Source: Turbatrix aceti (lineage: Eukaryota > Nematoda > Chromadorea > Rhabditida > Panagrolaimidae). From it: a stretch of 64,000 nucleotides of DNA. Made by a program: the position numbers and the translations under genes. This document shows, piece by piece, positions 21,130 to 31,303 of this stretch (positions are counted from its first letter, which is position 1; each line of letters opens with the position of its first letter). The DNA lies in NCBI GenBank assembly GCA_963969345.1, contig OZ017770.1:9185246-9249245 (forward strand), in the 5' to 3' direction. Under the pieces are notes generated by a model, which worked only from the letters and a program-made list of their open reading frames with translations, made no database searches and was not told the DNA's origin.

Positions 21130-21330
21130 ATTGGGAACGGTCAAACATTCGTGTTCGGATGAGTTCGTTTGCAAACAAATTCCAGTTTTTGCGTTCATGT
21201 TCGTTTGCGAACACAGATAAATTTTCCAAACAGGCAAAACTGACAAAAATTCTGTTAAAATTAGTTCAATTGTACCGAAATCGAAGTTATTTGACTAAAA
21301 ATAAAGTGGTTAAAAAACAACCCTTAAAAT
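21130..21330. repeat. dispersed GTTCG-rich repeat, diverged copy
   Basis: Shares ordered blocks with the copy at 25295-25700: a GTTCGTGTTCG-type start, TTCGTTTGCAAACAAAT, TAAAATTAGTTCA, then CGAAATC with a following GTTATT. The copies differ by substitutions and small indels, which suggests an old non-coding mobile element. Confidence 0.5.
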
Positions 21331-21654
21331 GAGCCTTTGTGACTAAATGGTAGAACCAGCTACGGAAACGGAAGTTTGACCAATCTTTTCAGCGTGATAA
21401 GACCCTAGTTTGGAAAATCGCAAATTTAAAAAAATATTTTTCATTTTTTTTCGTGCAGCAAAATTCTATCACGAAAAAAATTTACGCAGTCTGAAACGTT
21501 TTTCAAAAATAAAAAAATGTTTTTCTTGAACACCGGCCATTGATAAGACAACGACAGATATTCATTTAAAAATGTTTTGAAGCGATTAGCAGATTTCGCG
21601 ACGGCCTTGATTTGACAACAGATATTTTCCAAGATGCGACAAAAGTTTGTGGAC

Positions 21655-22350
21655 AGACGTTTTTTTATCAAAACATCTAAACTAGGAGGAATTGAACAAA
21701 AAAAATTGTAGCTTTAATACAGGTATTAGGAAACAATTAGTGTATAAGACTGGCTGCCATAAGCGGTGATCAACGAGCTTAAACACCATGCCGATTTTTT
21801 TGCGCCTCGCCCCAGGTCAGGGTGCATCTCCTTTTTCTGTTTTATTAATCCGGGAGCAGGCGCACAATCTTCAAAACAGTTTTATTTGAACAAGCAACTT
21901 ATTATGTTGTTAGAAAAAATTAAACGTCACAGTTACCCAAAATTTGTAAATTAGTTTCTGATATTGGCAAAATATACCTTGTTTTTTTTTAGATTTGGGG
22001 TTCTACATCGGCCAAAAAGTGCCCGAGACGGCAGTTTTGTTACTAATTTAATTCATCTGGTCTAGCAGCTTTATTACAGTCCAAAACAAACCATAAAGCA
22101 CACAAAAAGACAAAAAACTCGAAAAAGGGGTAAAAAATTGTATACTCAACTTCGGGACACCTGTCGATTGGTGGCCCTCCCGTCTGCATCTGAATTTGGT
22201 AAAATACGGCATATGGGAAATTTTTGAGGTGGTATCTAAACTAAACATCCCCAAAATAGATACCTTTCTTAATACCTGTACTAACGTTACAAATTTTTGG
22301 TTTTGTTCAATTCCCCCTAGTTTAGATGTTTTGATAAAAAAATTAACCCC
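21655..22350. repeat. foldback (inverted repeat) structure
   Basis: The arm at about 21655-21732 matches the reverse complement of about 22258-22350. Shared blocks include TTTTTTTATCAAAACATCTAA, ACTAG, GGAATTGAACAAAA and TACAGGTATTA. The spacer of about 525 bp holds no supported gene. The form fits a foldback or MITE-type element, or two inverted insertions of one repeat. Confidence 0.55.
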
Positions 22351-22482
22351 GAACTTTTGCTGCATCCTGTATTACGAAAAAATTAAATCAACAATTCAAT
22401 TAAAAAACACCCTGTAAATTTTACAAAAAAATTAAATTAACAATGCACTTTAAAAAGGCACGATCGGAAAAAAAAGCTGACA

Positions 22483-23294
22483 TTACTGCAGCCATGGTTT
22501 GTTTGCGACAAGGAAGACGTCGATGGCTAACCAAATGGACTCAAAAATGTCTTTGTCGAGGTGGCGCTTCGTCTTCGAGATTTCGACAACCGGGACATCC
22601 CATTTTGAAACATTCGGGTGCAATTCCGTATCATCGTACTTCAGGTGAATTCCACAAACGTGTTTAAGGATTTCGGTTGGAGTGCCGTTCGAAGGCCATT
22701 TCTTAAACTGCTCTTCTTGGCCTGAGACGAAGACGGCAACCACTCGATCCCATTGTTCCGGGATCAGTTTCTCGGGACTGCCGATGATTTCGTAAAACAT
22801 CGTCTCACCAGACGCACTGCGATGAGAAATGAGAGGATCGAAATTCTTCATACCAGTAGTTGACTTGTTGTCTTCGGGAGAGATGTACTTTAGCGTCTCC
22901 AGGATGCCTCGGGCGTTATCGGTCGTAATGAGTGAAATCGAGTCGCAGGGAACGATGATGATAGGAGCGGGACGTCTTTCCAGAGGTTTTTTCGACGAAT
23001 CGGTAATTCGGAGTTTGCGCTCTGAAGGTATGTATTGTAAAAAGTTAAAACAGACAAAAAAATTACTTTGAAAAGACATTCCGGGCCGGATGTCAAATTC
23101 TTCCTCGCCGTCATTGACTATTTGTTGATCGAAACGATCGTACACACCGAGAGAGAAAAACGGCGACAACATGAGGGGCGTGGTGTCCACAGATTGCTTC
23201 CCGTCTTCTGGAGTCTGAAATTATCGAAATATACACATATACATTCATCTAAATGCAAAAAAAAACATACCGAGGAAGGCATCTCCTGATCCAT
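22483..23294 (-). CDS. cdc-73: CDC73/parafibromin C-domain protein, copy 1
   Basis: Exons 23294-23271, 23214-23067 and 23021-22483 join in phase to give about 236 residues. CDC73 is a PAF1-complex subunit acting with RNA polymerase II in elongation and histone modification. Matches to the parafibromin C-terminal Ras-like domain are clear: PIIIVPCDSISLITTDNA, LIPEQWDRVVAVFVSGQEEQ, GIHLKYDDTELHPNVSKWDV and SKTKRHLDKDIFESIW, plus the preceding LGVYDRFDQQ segment. Family members are about 500 residues or more, and the N-terminal half is absent: the first in-phase ATG gives a short leader, and no N-terminal exon was found upstream. Its 3' end is native (last residues KPWLQ) because the duplication begins just inside its last codons. 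It could be a partial gene, a short isoform, or a 3' piece of a gene whose 5' exons lie elsewhere. Confidence 0.8.
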
Positions 23295-23454
23295 CCTTGG
23301 TTAACACCAGCTCTTTCACAAGACAAAAAACAGCACCATACAAAATCGTTCACTCAACGAAAACTGTGTTTGGCAAAACGTTCCGACAAAAAATATTTCA
23401 CTTAAAAAAAACTATGCGACTCACTCAGTGAACGCGATGATCATGCCAACCAGG

Positions 23455-23725
23455 GATGGGTGGGTGAACGTTCGTGTTCGTGTTCATGTTTGTTCATTAT
23501 TTCATTATTTCGAACAAACAAAAATTATTCACAAAATTCGGGTAGATTTAGAAAGGGTACTGCAAAAACGCTTTTCCATGATATACAATGACATAACGTT
23601 ACTCGGCAAAAACTATGAAGTGTATGTATCAAGACTCTTACAGATTTCAGATTATACGAATTTACTTATTTTTACCCAAATAAATCAAATTTTTACCAGC
23701 AGTAAAAAAAGCCTGTTCAATGGTC
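23455..23725. repeat. GTTCG-rich dispersed repeat, copy in segment 1
   Basis: Starts with GAACGTTCGTGTTCGTGTTC and ends near CGTTTGTGTTCGTC, matching the ends of the better preserved copy at 25295-25700. A long chance reading frame crosses it but has no support as a gene. Its twin lies 11,987 bp to the right. Confidence 0.4.
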
Positions 23726-23868
23726 GTTTGTGTTCGTCATCACAAAAAATATCTATCTTTGATTTGTCGAGATGTCAAAGGCTTTTGGAGTGCATGACCA
23801 ATGCGAATAACTGTTTCGGCCCCGTCGGCCCCGTACAACTTCTAGGACACCTTTTCTTCGGCTTTCTT

Positions 23869-24616
23869 TTATCGGTCGTTTTTGAGGGCCTGGAGCGTCT
23901 CAAGGATTTTGGCTTGAATTTGCTGGAGATTGACAATCGCCTTTTTGATGTGATCGAGTTTGGTCAAAAGAGCGAAGTCTTCTGACAGGATATCACGATA
24001 GGCTTGTGTCCAGTTCTCCAGGTTCGGGAGCGGTACGGCTTTTTTGACGAGAGCTTCCGTTGCGGCGTTGGCTGCCGTGACTCACTGCCCGTGAGATGTT
24101 TCAGGTACAGCGGCAGTCGTTGCCGTAGGGTGGTATGCCAGCCCCCATGTCAAATTTTTTCATGCTCATTTGGAAGTAGCTGCTTTATGGTCGTATGCAT
24201 AAATGGTTGCATGGGCATTTGATCCAATAGGACCATTTAGCTTCAGCAGAATCAGGAACTGCAGTGTATTTTGCGCGACGTTGATGACTTTTGTGTATCT
24301 CTTACTGTCGTAGCTGGAACTTTGTCCGTCTGATTCCGGCATCAGCCCTGCGTCGAATCGTGCCTGGGTGATCAGGCCAATTGTTTTGGTGATCCATTGG
24401 GAACCTGATTTGAAATGGTTTACTGCAGCAACGTCCCCCATCCGTCGTTCACATTCGGGAACGCCGATAGGGCTGCTTACTTCGGGATCAAAGCAAATGC
24501 TGCGAGAAGCAATCGTTCTGAAACGGTTTGGATATTCAGTGTTCAAAATAGGCCTTGGCTAATTCGGCCTGTGCTTTTATGCTCTCTGCTTCCTTCCTCT
24601 CTGTTGAGCTGCTCAT
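23869..24616 (-). pseudogene. decayed gene of unknown family, copy 1
   Basis: From the ATG at 24616 a protein-like frame begins (MSSSTERKEAESIKAQAEL) and hits a stop. The next frame continues as FRTIASRSICFDPEVSSP to QNTLQFLILLKLNGPIG and stops. A third stretch (TTAAVPETSHG, stop, TAANAATEALVKKAVPLP, NWTQAYRDILSEDFALL, KKAIVNLQQIQAKI) runs to a stop at 23869. The order, amphipathic composition and codon use look like one former coding region broken by at least two frameshifts and one stop. Introns of normal size do not fit between the pieces. I do not recognise the family. The same breaks are present in both duplicate copies. Confidence 0.5.
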
Positions 24617-25121
24617 CGTTACACACAGTAAGCTAATGTAATGCCTAATCATAGTGCGTGGCGGAGCTTTTTGGCCTATGTATATATTTTTTTTGACAGT
24701 ATGGCTACCTGAACAAAATGATATAAAATCCTCCCTTCTCTCTTTTTCTGATTCCCAAAAAAATTGTCACCCCAAAAAATTATGCTTAAAAAATTGAAAG
24801 AGCCAAAAAAATTGAAAGAATGATGCTTACTGCCCCAAGAAAAGGTATAAGAATTTTGGAAAGCAAGACATAAGCAAAATTGAAAACCATGTCCCATTCG
24901 TAATTAGCATAAATTTTGTAAAGTCTCGTCATAAAACAGAGTTTTTAAATTTTGCATATACCCGGTATACCATTTGGGGTAAGGTAGCTGAATTGGCTAA
25001 AGTTGAGCAATCTTTGCAGTTGATTGCATAGTTGTCGCCGTGTACGTCAGAACTTGTGGATACTGGTGTTGATTATATTCATGCGCTGTGAAACGGGAGC
25101 GTGTTGTGATCGCCACTCGGT

Positions 25122-25195
25122 TTTACATATAGTAATATATAGTGCTATATATTTACATATAGTAATATATTTACATATAGTAATAAATATAACAA
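25122..25195. repeat. AT-rich minisatellite
   Basis: The motif TTACATATAGTAATATAT recurs about three times with variants. Also present at 37109-37182. Confidence 0.6.
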
Positions 25196-25294
25196 CATAA
25201 TGGTATTTATATATCCTGAAAAAAAAGTTATTACAGGGATAATCGAAGGAAAAGTTTTTAGACACGGAAAAAAAATCAACCAACCAGCCAGCAG

Positions 25295-25700
25295 AAAACG
25301 CAAAACGTTCGCGTTCGTTTCAGTTTGTTAGCGAACAAATCCAACTTTTTATGTATGTTTATGTTTGTTCAAGAACAGATTTACTTTGTTTGAATTCGTT
25401 TGCAAACAAATATAAAATTTCCGAACAGGAACGAACAACATTTTAGGTAAAATTAGTTCAGTGGGGTCGAAATCAATGTTATTCGTCAAAAAATGGCAAT
25501 TGTTTAGTGTACATTGACTTCGGCCATGAAAAGTGTAAAAAGACCGTTATTGAAAAGTGAAAACGCATAGTATTGCAGTTTAGATTTTTCTGCCCAGGAA
25601 AAAAAAAATTAATACATAAATTATTAAAATAATTTGTTTGTTCGCGTTAATTTGAAAACACGGTCAAAAATGTTTGTGTTCGTTCAAGAACAAAAAAAAG
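25295..25700. repeat. GTTCG-rich dispersed repeat, best-preserved copy
   Basis: Begins CGTTCGCGTTCGTTTC and ends near GTGTTCGTTCAAGAACAA. The internal block TTTAGGTAAAATTAGTTCA is shared with 21130-21330. It has no coding capacity. The identical twin is at 37282-37687. Confidence 0.5.
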
Positions 25701-25951
25701 GCAGTTCACTTATCTCTGATCGAGACACGCATTCAAGACCAGTAGCCAGTGACACGACACCATCCTAGGAGACAAAAATTTAATAGTCAGTAAAGTCGAG
25801 AAGCAAGAGACAGAAGTGCTAAATCGAGGTTCGAAAGGCCTGACTACAAATGAAGAAGTGAAAAACAAGGAGAGTTGAGCGTGCTCGCAAAAAAAGCCAC
25901 AACATTGCTCGCAGAACAAAATATATCGCAGCAGCGATCTGCAAAAAAAAG

Positions 25952-26473
25952 ATGACAACGACGGCCGACGATCCCCCGCCGGCAAGTCTGAAATTGCGTC
26001 GAAAAGCCTTCATTCGATTAGAATTGTTCGATATAGGTGCTACTAGCCGGGGCTTGAAAGACTTTGCCCGCGAGACACCTTTATTGACTACGGACTGGCT
26101 TTTGATGACTTCAAACGTGCAACAATGGTCACCAATAACAAAGTCGTTGCCGAAAACGCAGCAGACATCGTTGATTGCCAGATGCAACAACAGGAGGGGC
26201 AATTGTTTAATTGCACAATTTATGTGGTATGTGGATATACGTAGAAAACGTTACATTCATGGATGGATGTCAACAACCAAGTGATTTCCATCAACGGACA
26301 ATTTCTCAAAATTTTATTCGGGTGCGACAGTTTTTGGAAACTCTGTAAACCGCAAAAAAATCACGGACAATGTCAAGTTGAAAGCGACATTGTCATGTCA
26401 AGCTGCTCATCTTTTCGAGCTGCAGACAAAGGTGACTTCAATCGAAAATACTACCGAAATATTTAAATATTAA
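25952..26473 (+). pseudogene. possible decayed gene, copy 1
   Basis: An ATG follows an A-rich tract, and the frame reads KLRRKAFIRLELFDIGATSR. Protein-like sequence then continues in another frame (DTFIDYGLAFDDFKRATMV, VVAENAADIVDCQMQQQEG) and later in further frames (NVTFMDGCQQPSDFHQRT; DNVKLKATLSCQAAHLFELQ to a stop at 26473). No plausible introns connect them: the GT..AG candidates are under 20 nt. I read this as a broken gene of unknown family. It could instead be chance. Confidence 0.3.
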
Positions 26474-28303
26474 TGAGCGTCCCAAAAAATATCTAAGCTA
26501 GTAAAAACGAAAAAAGCAACGAAACGGAGAACAAACTGAGCGCTTTGATACGAAGGACTAGCACAAGTAAACGCTCAGAAAGCTTCTGCTTTGCATGAAC
26601 GTTGGAATCACCGCTTTTCTTGATTTTCGATATCACCAGAAAGATCAGAATACGCGAAACAAACAAAGCGCAGAGCAAAGGTGAACACATTGGATGGAAA
26701 AGAAAATGTTTGGAAGCAAGCAGAAATGGATCAAAGTTTCGTGGAGCTCGATTGCAGTTATCAACCATAAAAATTGCTTTGTAATCACATCGCAAGCCAT
26801 CGCGTGCATTCAAAGAATCCTCCTGACTCCGATTTATCAACGGAAAGCCAGCAATGCAAGTTCTACGCTGTCTGCTCAATGCAAAAAGCTGCGATCGACG
26901 TTCATAACGTTGACGCTCGCGTAATTCACTCAAGTGATGCCCTGAATCGTCGTCTACGAGTCGATTGAGCGCGTTTGTCTGTTTTTTTCTGTTGTGAGGA
27001 ATCGAAGAAAAAAAAGCAGGGACAGACGAACACGCATTCTTTCTGCAGTCGCTACTCAGATTCGACTTTGGTGGTCCTCTTCTTTATCATTTTTGGTCAT
27101 TCTTATCATTCGTATCATTGTGGCCATACTCAAAGAAAGCCGGCAATAATGCTGTGATCATGTTCCCACGGCCACGGCACTTTTTTACGTAAATGGCGTC
27201 TGTTTTACGTCTTTAATCTCGCGCGATAACGCTTTTCATTGTTTGAGTAAACGAGTTTGAACGTGTACGCGCATTGTTCCTTTCGCTTGGAATTTTTTTG
27301 AAGGAGACTTACGTCTTGGATTGTTTAAAGAAAAAAACAAAATTAATTTACAATTTACAAGAATAATAATTAAATCAAGAGATTGTAAAACAAATCATTT
27401 AACAATTTTTATGCTTGTTAAAAAGTGCATGATTGCGCGGATAGGTAAAAAATTTCTAGCTTTTCTTTTCCTCTGTGATCACTTTGACAGTAGTTTTGCG
27501 TTATCCTGTTGTTCTGCAAACAAACCCGTCTTTTTAATGGATGCGTCGACATAAATTTGCTCGCGGAGCAAATCTCGTTTACCTCGTCGATTGCTGACTG
27601 AAATGCCCGAACATTACGGTGAATGAATGGATGAAAGTCGATTTTTCAACTTCTTTAGAAGATTTGAACGGCTACCTCTCGCATAAACGGCAAAAATTTG
27701 TATCCAGGTTCTCTGTGTCCGGATCAGCATCAGCATTACGTAGATATGATGTTTGAAAAAAGGATTGATAAACATTGCCGGTGTTTTGTATAAAAAAAAC
27801 AATGATACACTATTTATGATATTAAAAAAAAAGACTAGGAAACAAAGAAACCATTTGCGTGCCTCCGAGGTAATCTGCGTGCGGTTCGTGCAAGCAGAGT
27901 TGCTGATTAGTTTGACGGAGTAAATGAGCCAGTTTAAGGTGAATTGTCATCTCAAGCATAGGCTACCAACAATCACTTTTGAGCAGGTTTGAACGGCAGA
28001 CACTCCCTTTCACTCCAGAAATTTTTTTCACCCCAGAAACATATGTATTTAGTGACTTATACGTGTGCGAGTTAGAAGTTTTGATCCTAAGACGAATCGT
28101 TTCTACGGATCCCGTTGACTTTACTTCTGAATAAGGTTACTTGATAAGAAAATTAAATTATGATCTTGTTGTAGGACATCTGCAGTGTTGTACGTCTTGT
28201 TGATAAAATCTTTTTTAACAACAATTTACAAAATAATAAACAATCAAACAGTCTTTTTTGTTTTTGAGTGTATACAATTTTGATACCAGTTTTTTTAGCT
28301 GCA
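26474..28303. other. intergenic upstream of Deltex, copy 1
   Basis: Holds the presumed Deltex promoter. A perfect short hairpin (atttgctc / gagcaaat, loop gcg) lies near 27555-27573. No gene was recognised. Recurs at 38461-40290. Confidence 0.5.
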
Positions 28304-29519
28304 ATGGCGCTTTCTACCGAAGTTGGAAGAGTCAACGTTCGAGGCTTGCAGTTGGTGTTTACCAAAGTTAGTTGCATTGTATGTTTTATTTATTTATTTA
28401 TTTATTTCACCATTACTCAGTGGTTAGTTATCATTAGACCAGATGTTAGGAGGTACAAATGATGTCCACGTAGGTGTAAATAGATATGTATAGATGGTCA
28501 CTAAAGTATTAACTTTACATTTTTTAAGATGGATTCCCGGCCATATTTTCAAAATGAACTCGTGATTCTTCCACCTGGAAGAAAAACGAAAAATTCGATG
28601 TCTTCTGAGTTTCAAGTCCTGTTGTCCACGATCTTGAGAGAATGCGAAGGCGAAATCAACGTCTCCTTTCTCGAAGCTTATTGCGGGCATCGAGAAATAC
28701 TTGCTTTCTCCTCGGCTTTAATTGAAGTAATCTCTGAGCAGCAGGACTTTGGCCAAATTCAAAAGGTGACGTTTATTGACAAGGCGGTTTTCCCTCTTAT
28801 TTGCATGCGAGATGCGTTGCGCAAGGCCTTCTACCCTGATCTGGCAACGGCAGTGCAGGAGAACGAGTCGGCATTCTCGACGTTCTATTACGACGTCAAC
28901 GAGGTACCGGTCGACTCGGTTTGCGCAATATGTCTGTGTTCACCTGTCGAAATGGAGATGCCAGGCGACGAGGCTGTCAGGCTCATCGAATGCCCTCATT
29001 TTTATCACCGAAAGTGTATCGACGCAGCACTGAGACACGATCTGAAGTGTCCGGTGTGCACGAAAAAGTATACTTTCAACTACGGACCCATGCCGGGTGG
29101 CACCACTATGCATGTCAAACGTCTGCCCGAAACCGTGCCACATCGTCCGACGGCAAGCGGCTACTACAAGGTCAAGTTTGTCGTCCCAAGTGGCTTTCAG
29201 AACGTAAATAGATTTTACTACATTTTAAAATGCCCGAATTTTAAACACTGATTTTTAGGAACTTGATCCAAATCCTGGCATGCCATACATGGGTGGAACT
29301 CGCTCGACTTACCTTCCCATCGACCAAGAAGGAGACACAGCTTTGACATGGCTGCGGTGGGCGTTCGACTACCACAAGCTCTTCGTCATCGAAAACAACA
29401 TCATCGCGTGGACGATTCCGACCATGCTCAAGGCTGACAAAGACTCGCCGAATGATTTCTTCCAAAGCTATTTTGCTGTTCTCCATTCCAGACTGCAGGA
29501 ATTGGAAGTTCTTGACTAA
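28304..29519 (+). CDS. Deltex-type RING E3 ubiquitin ligase, copy 1
   Basis: Exons 28304-28366, 28529-29203 and 29259-29519 join in phase to give 332 residues. A RING-H2 finger lies mid-protein: CAIC, then ECPHFYHRKC, then CPVC. It is followed by a Deltex C-terminal (DTC) domain with PGGTTMHVKRLPETVPHRP, GYYKVKFVVPSG, LDPNPGMPYMGGTRSTYLP and LLRRAF-type WLRWAFDYHKLFVI. Deltex proteins ubiquitinate targets, classically in Notch signalling, and the DTC domain binds ADP-ribose or NAD in characterised members. No WWE domains are present, so this is the short DTX3-like architecture. The first intron carries a retroposon tail. The first exon was chosen because it joins in phase with a good donor; starting at the second ATG (28529) is the alternative. 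Confidence 0.88.
28401..28480 (-). mobile_element. 3' tail of a non-LTR retroposon in Deltex intron 1
   Basis: About 80 bp matches 57510-57589 with a few substitutions (core CACCATTACTCAGTGGTTAG and GACCAGATGTTAGGAGG). Read on the minus strand both copies end in A-rich tails, here AAAT repeats, as expected of 5'-truncated LINE or SINE insertions. Confidence 0.55.
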
Positions 29520-30217
29520 ATTTCTTTTTTCTGATTTGTTGTTTGTCTTTTTGTTTTTCGTAGTTAATGTTTAGATAAATTTTTAAAGTACATATATTGG
29601 GCAAGTAGTTTATGATACATATGTACTACCAACGTTTTTATACTTTACACAATGTTATACAACCAACGTTTTTACATAGCTTTGGACCGCAATCTCAGTT
29701 TTTCTGTTCATCCGCTGGTTTTTGTGAAACGTGCAGCCAAGGATTTGGTTTTAGTCTACGAAATCGAATCCTGTGCCGCATTTTGAATTTAATAACCTAG
29801 AGGTTGAAAAAAGTGCATTTAAGAAAATCTTTAATCGATGCGTCAATTCATAGAAATGGATTTCTACGGTTTGGGTACTGATTTTCTTGGGTTTGATAAC
29901 TTTAGACATATTGCGAAATGCTTCGCTAATTTTGACAATGACAACGCCTGTTTTTGTTTAAAACAGATATAATATTTACGCAATTCAAGAACAATAAAAG
30001 CTCAGCAACAATAAAACTTCAATTTTAGTGATGACTGTCTGATGCTCCTACGTCATTTTAACAATTGTTATAATCATGACTCACGTACTGGTTGTAGAAA
30101 AATATCGTCAACAACCTACATACGAACTAGAACGTTCCTGTAATTTCCGTTTACTAGATGACATATATATTTCCTTTAGGAAACCCATCGTCACCTCACA
30201 ACTTTTACTATTTAGAA
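29520..30217. other. intergenic, Deltex to TTL, copy 1
   Basis: Deltex 3' flank and TTL upstream region. No additional gene was seen. CTTTAG near 30175 and ATTTAG just before the TTL start are possible trans-splice acceptors. Recurs at 41507-42204. Confidence 0.5.
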
Positions 30218-30686
30218 ATGCAAGTGCTTGTCCTCATCGCTGCCCTAACGACCGTCGCTTACGGTTTTATCGGTCGCGATCAAGCTTCCGGTGCCTACGG
30301 CACTCTCATGTGTAACAACGTACCAGCTGCTGGCGTCACCATCAAGCTTTACGACGACGACAGAGGCTTGGATCTTGATGATCTCATGGGCAGAACTACG
30401 ACTAACATCAATGGCTACTTTCAGGTTGCCGGCTACACCGACGAGATCACAACTATCGACCCAAAAATTAACGTAAGATCTCTATTTTTGTACTTGACAA
30501 CGCCGTAATTTTTTTTAGATCTACACCGACTGTAATGATGGCGTTAGGCCCTGTCAGCGCAAAATTTCGATCATGATTCCTGACCAATACATCACGCCCG
30601 GCAAAGTTGCCCGAGCATTTTTCAACTTGGGCACCATCCAGCTTGCGGGCAAGTTCCCCGGCGAAACCCGCGATTGCATTCACTAA
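30218..30686 (+). CDS. transthyretin-like (TTL/TTR) secreted protein, copy 1
   Basis: Exons 30218-30472 and 30519-30686 join in phase to give 140 residues. A signal peptide (MQVLVLIAALTTVAYG) precedes a transthyretin-like fold with family hallmarks: ASGAYGTLMCNNVPAAG, TIKLYDDDRGLDLDDLMG, TTNINGYFQVAG and DPKINIYTDCND, then RKISIMIPDQYI. Conserved cysteines fit the family. TTL proteins are secreted and nearly restricted to nematodes; some act as bridging or signalling molecules, most have no known role. A poly(A) signal (AATAAA) lies about 90 bp past the stop. Confidence 0.93.
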
Positions 30687-31303
30687 CTTGTAAATTTGGT
30701 TTGAACGCTTTCTGCTTTATTCTAAATGTCTGCAATTATAAGTCAATTCTTCAAGCTATGCATGTAATGAGGGATAATAAAATACATACTGTATAACAAG
30801 GTGTATGCAGAAACGATTAAAAGTAGCGTGTAGCAGTTGTCAAGTAGAAGAACGGCGTTGTCAAGTACAAGTAGCAGTGTGTTACCCAAAATATCTAACA
30901 AGTCCGTAAAACAGAAAAAGGGGCCGTAACCAATTCGGAACTACTGCAAAGTAGACAACAAGCAAAGCACGGCGTTGGATTTTTATGCGCGAACAAAGCA
31001 TAAAGCACAAACATATTATATAGAACATGGAAAACTTTCTTTGTCGGGTACAGACGTATCGGACGCGATTTAACACACGTTAGATAAGAGTCTCGACGTA
31101 AGAATTGTTTTGTGTCCGCAAAGCACTTACTTAGTGAATCATTCATTCACCGTTGTTTTACGATGTCTGAAAAAATTTAACTTTTTGTATAAGGTTTTCG
31201 TACATCGTCACAAGGTTTATTATGCCGTTGCTCGTCAATTTGGGGAATGATAATGCCTTATGAATACGTTATTATCACATTTATTGCATCAGTAAAGAAA
31301 ATA
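30687..31303. other. intergenic, TTL 3' end to protease-like 3' end, copy 1
   Basis: Convergent 3' flanks. A 29-bp block near 30982-31010 (ATGCGCGAACAAAGCATAAA core) recurs at 33056-33085, so it flanks the protease-like locus. No gene was seen. Confidence 0.45.

Larger units (their letters stand above)
17926..22482. other. long gene-poor interval upstream of vinculin
   Basis: This contains the vinculin promoter region, microsatellite tracts (TTTA repeats near 20045, CTAG repeats near 20265), a diverged GTTCG-rich dispersed repeat and a foldback structure, both listed separately. Open frames here lack splice signals and protein-like composition. I saw no supported gene. Confidence 0.5.
24617..25951. 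other. intergenic in duplicated segment, with repeats
   Basis: Contains an AT-rich minisatellite and a GTTCG-rich dispersed repeat (listed separately). No gene was recognised. The same content recurs at 36604-37938. Confidence 0.5.

Noticed and set aside
23428..23985. 185-codon plus-strand frame (repeated at 35415)
   Set aside because: It crosses a dispersed repeat and runs antisense to the decayed minus-strand gene; no family features.
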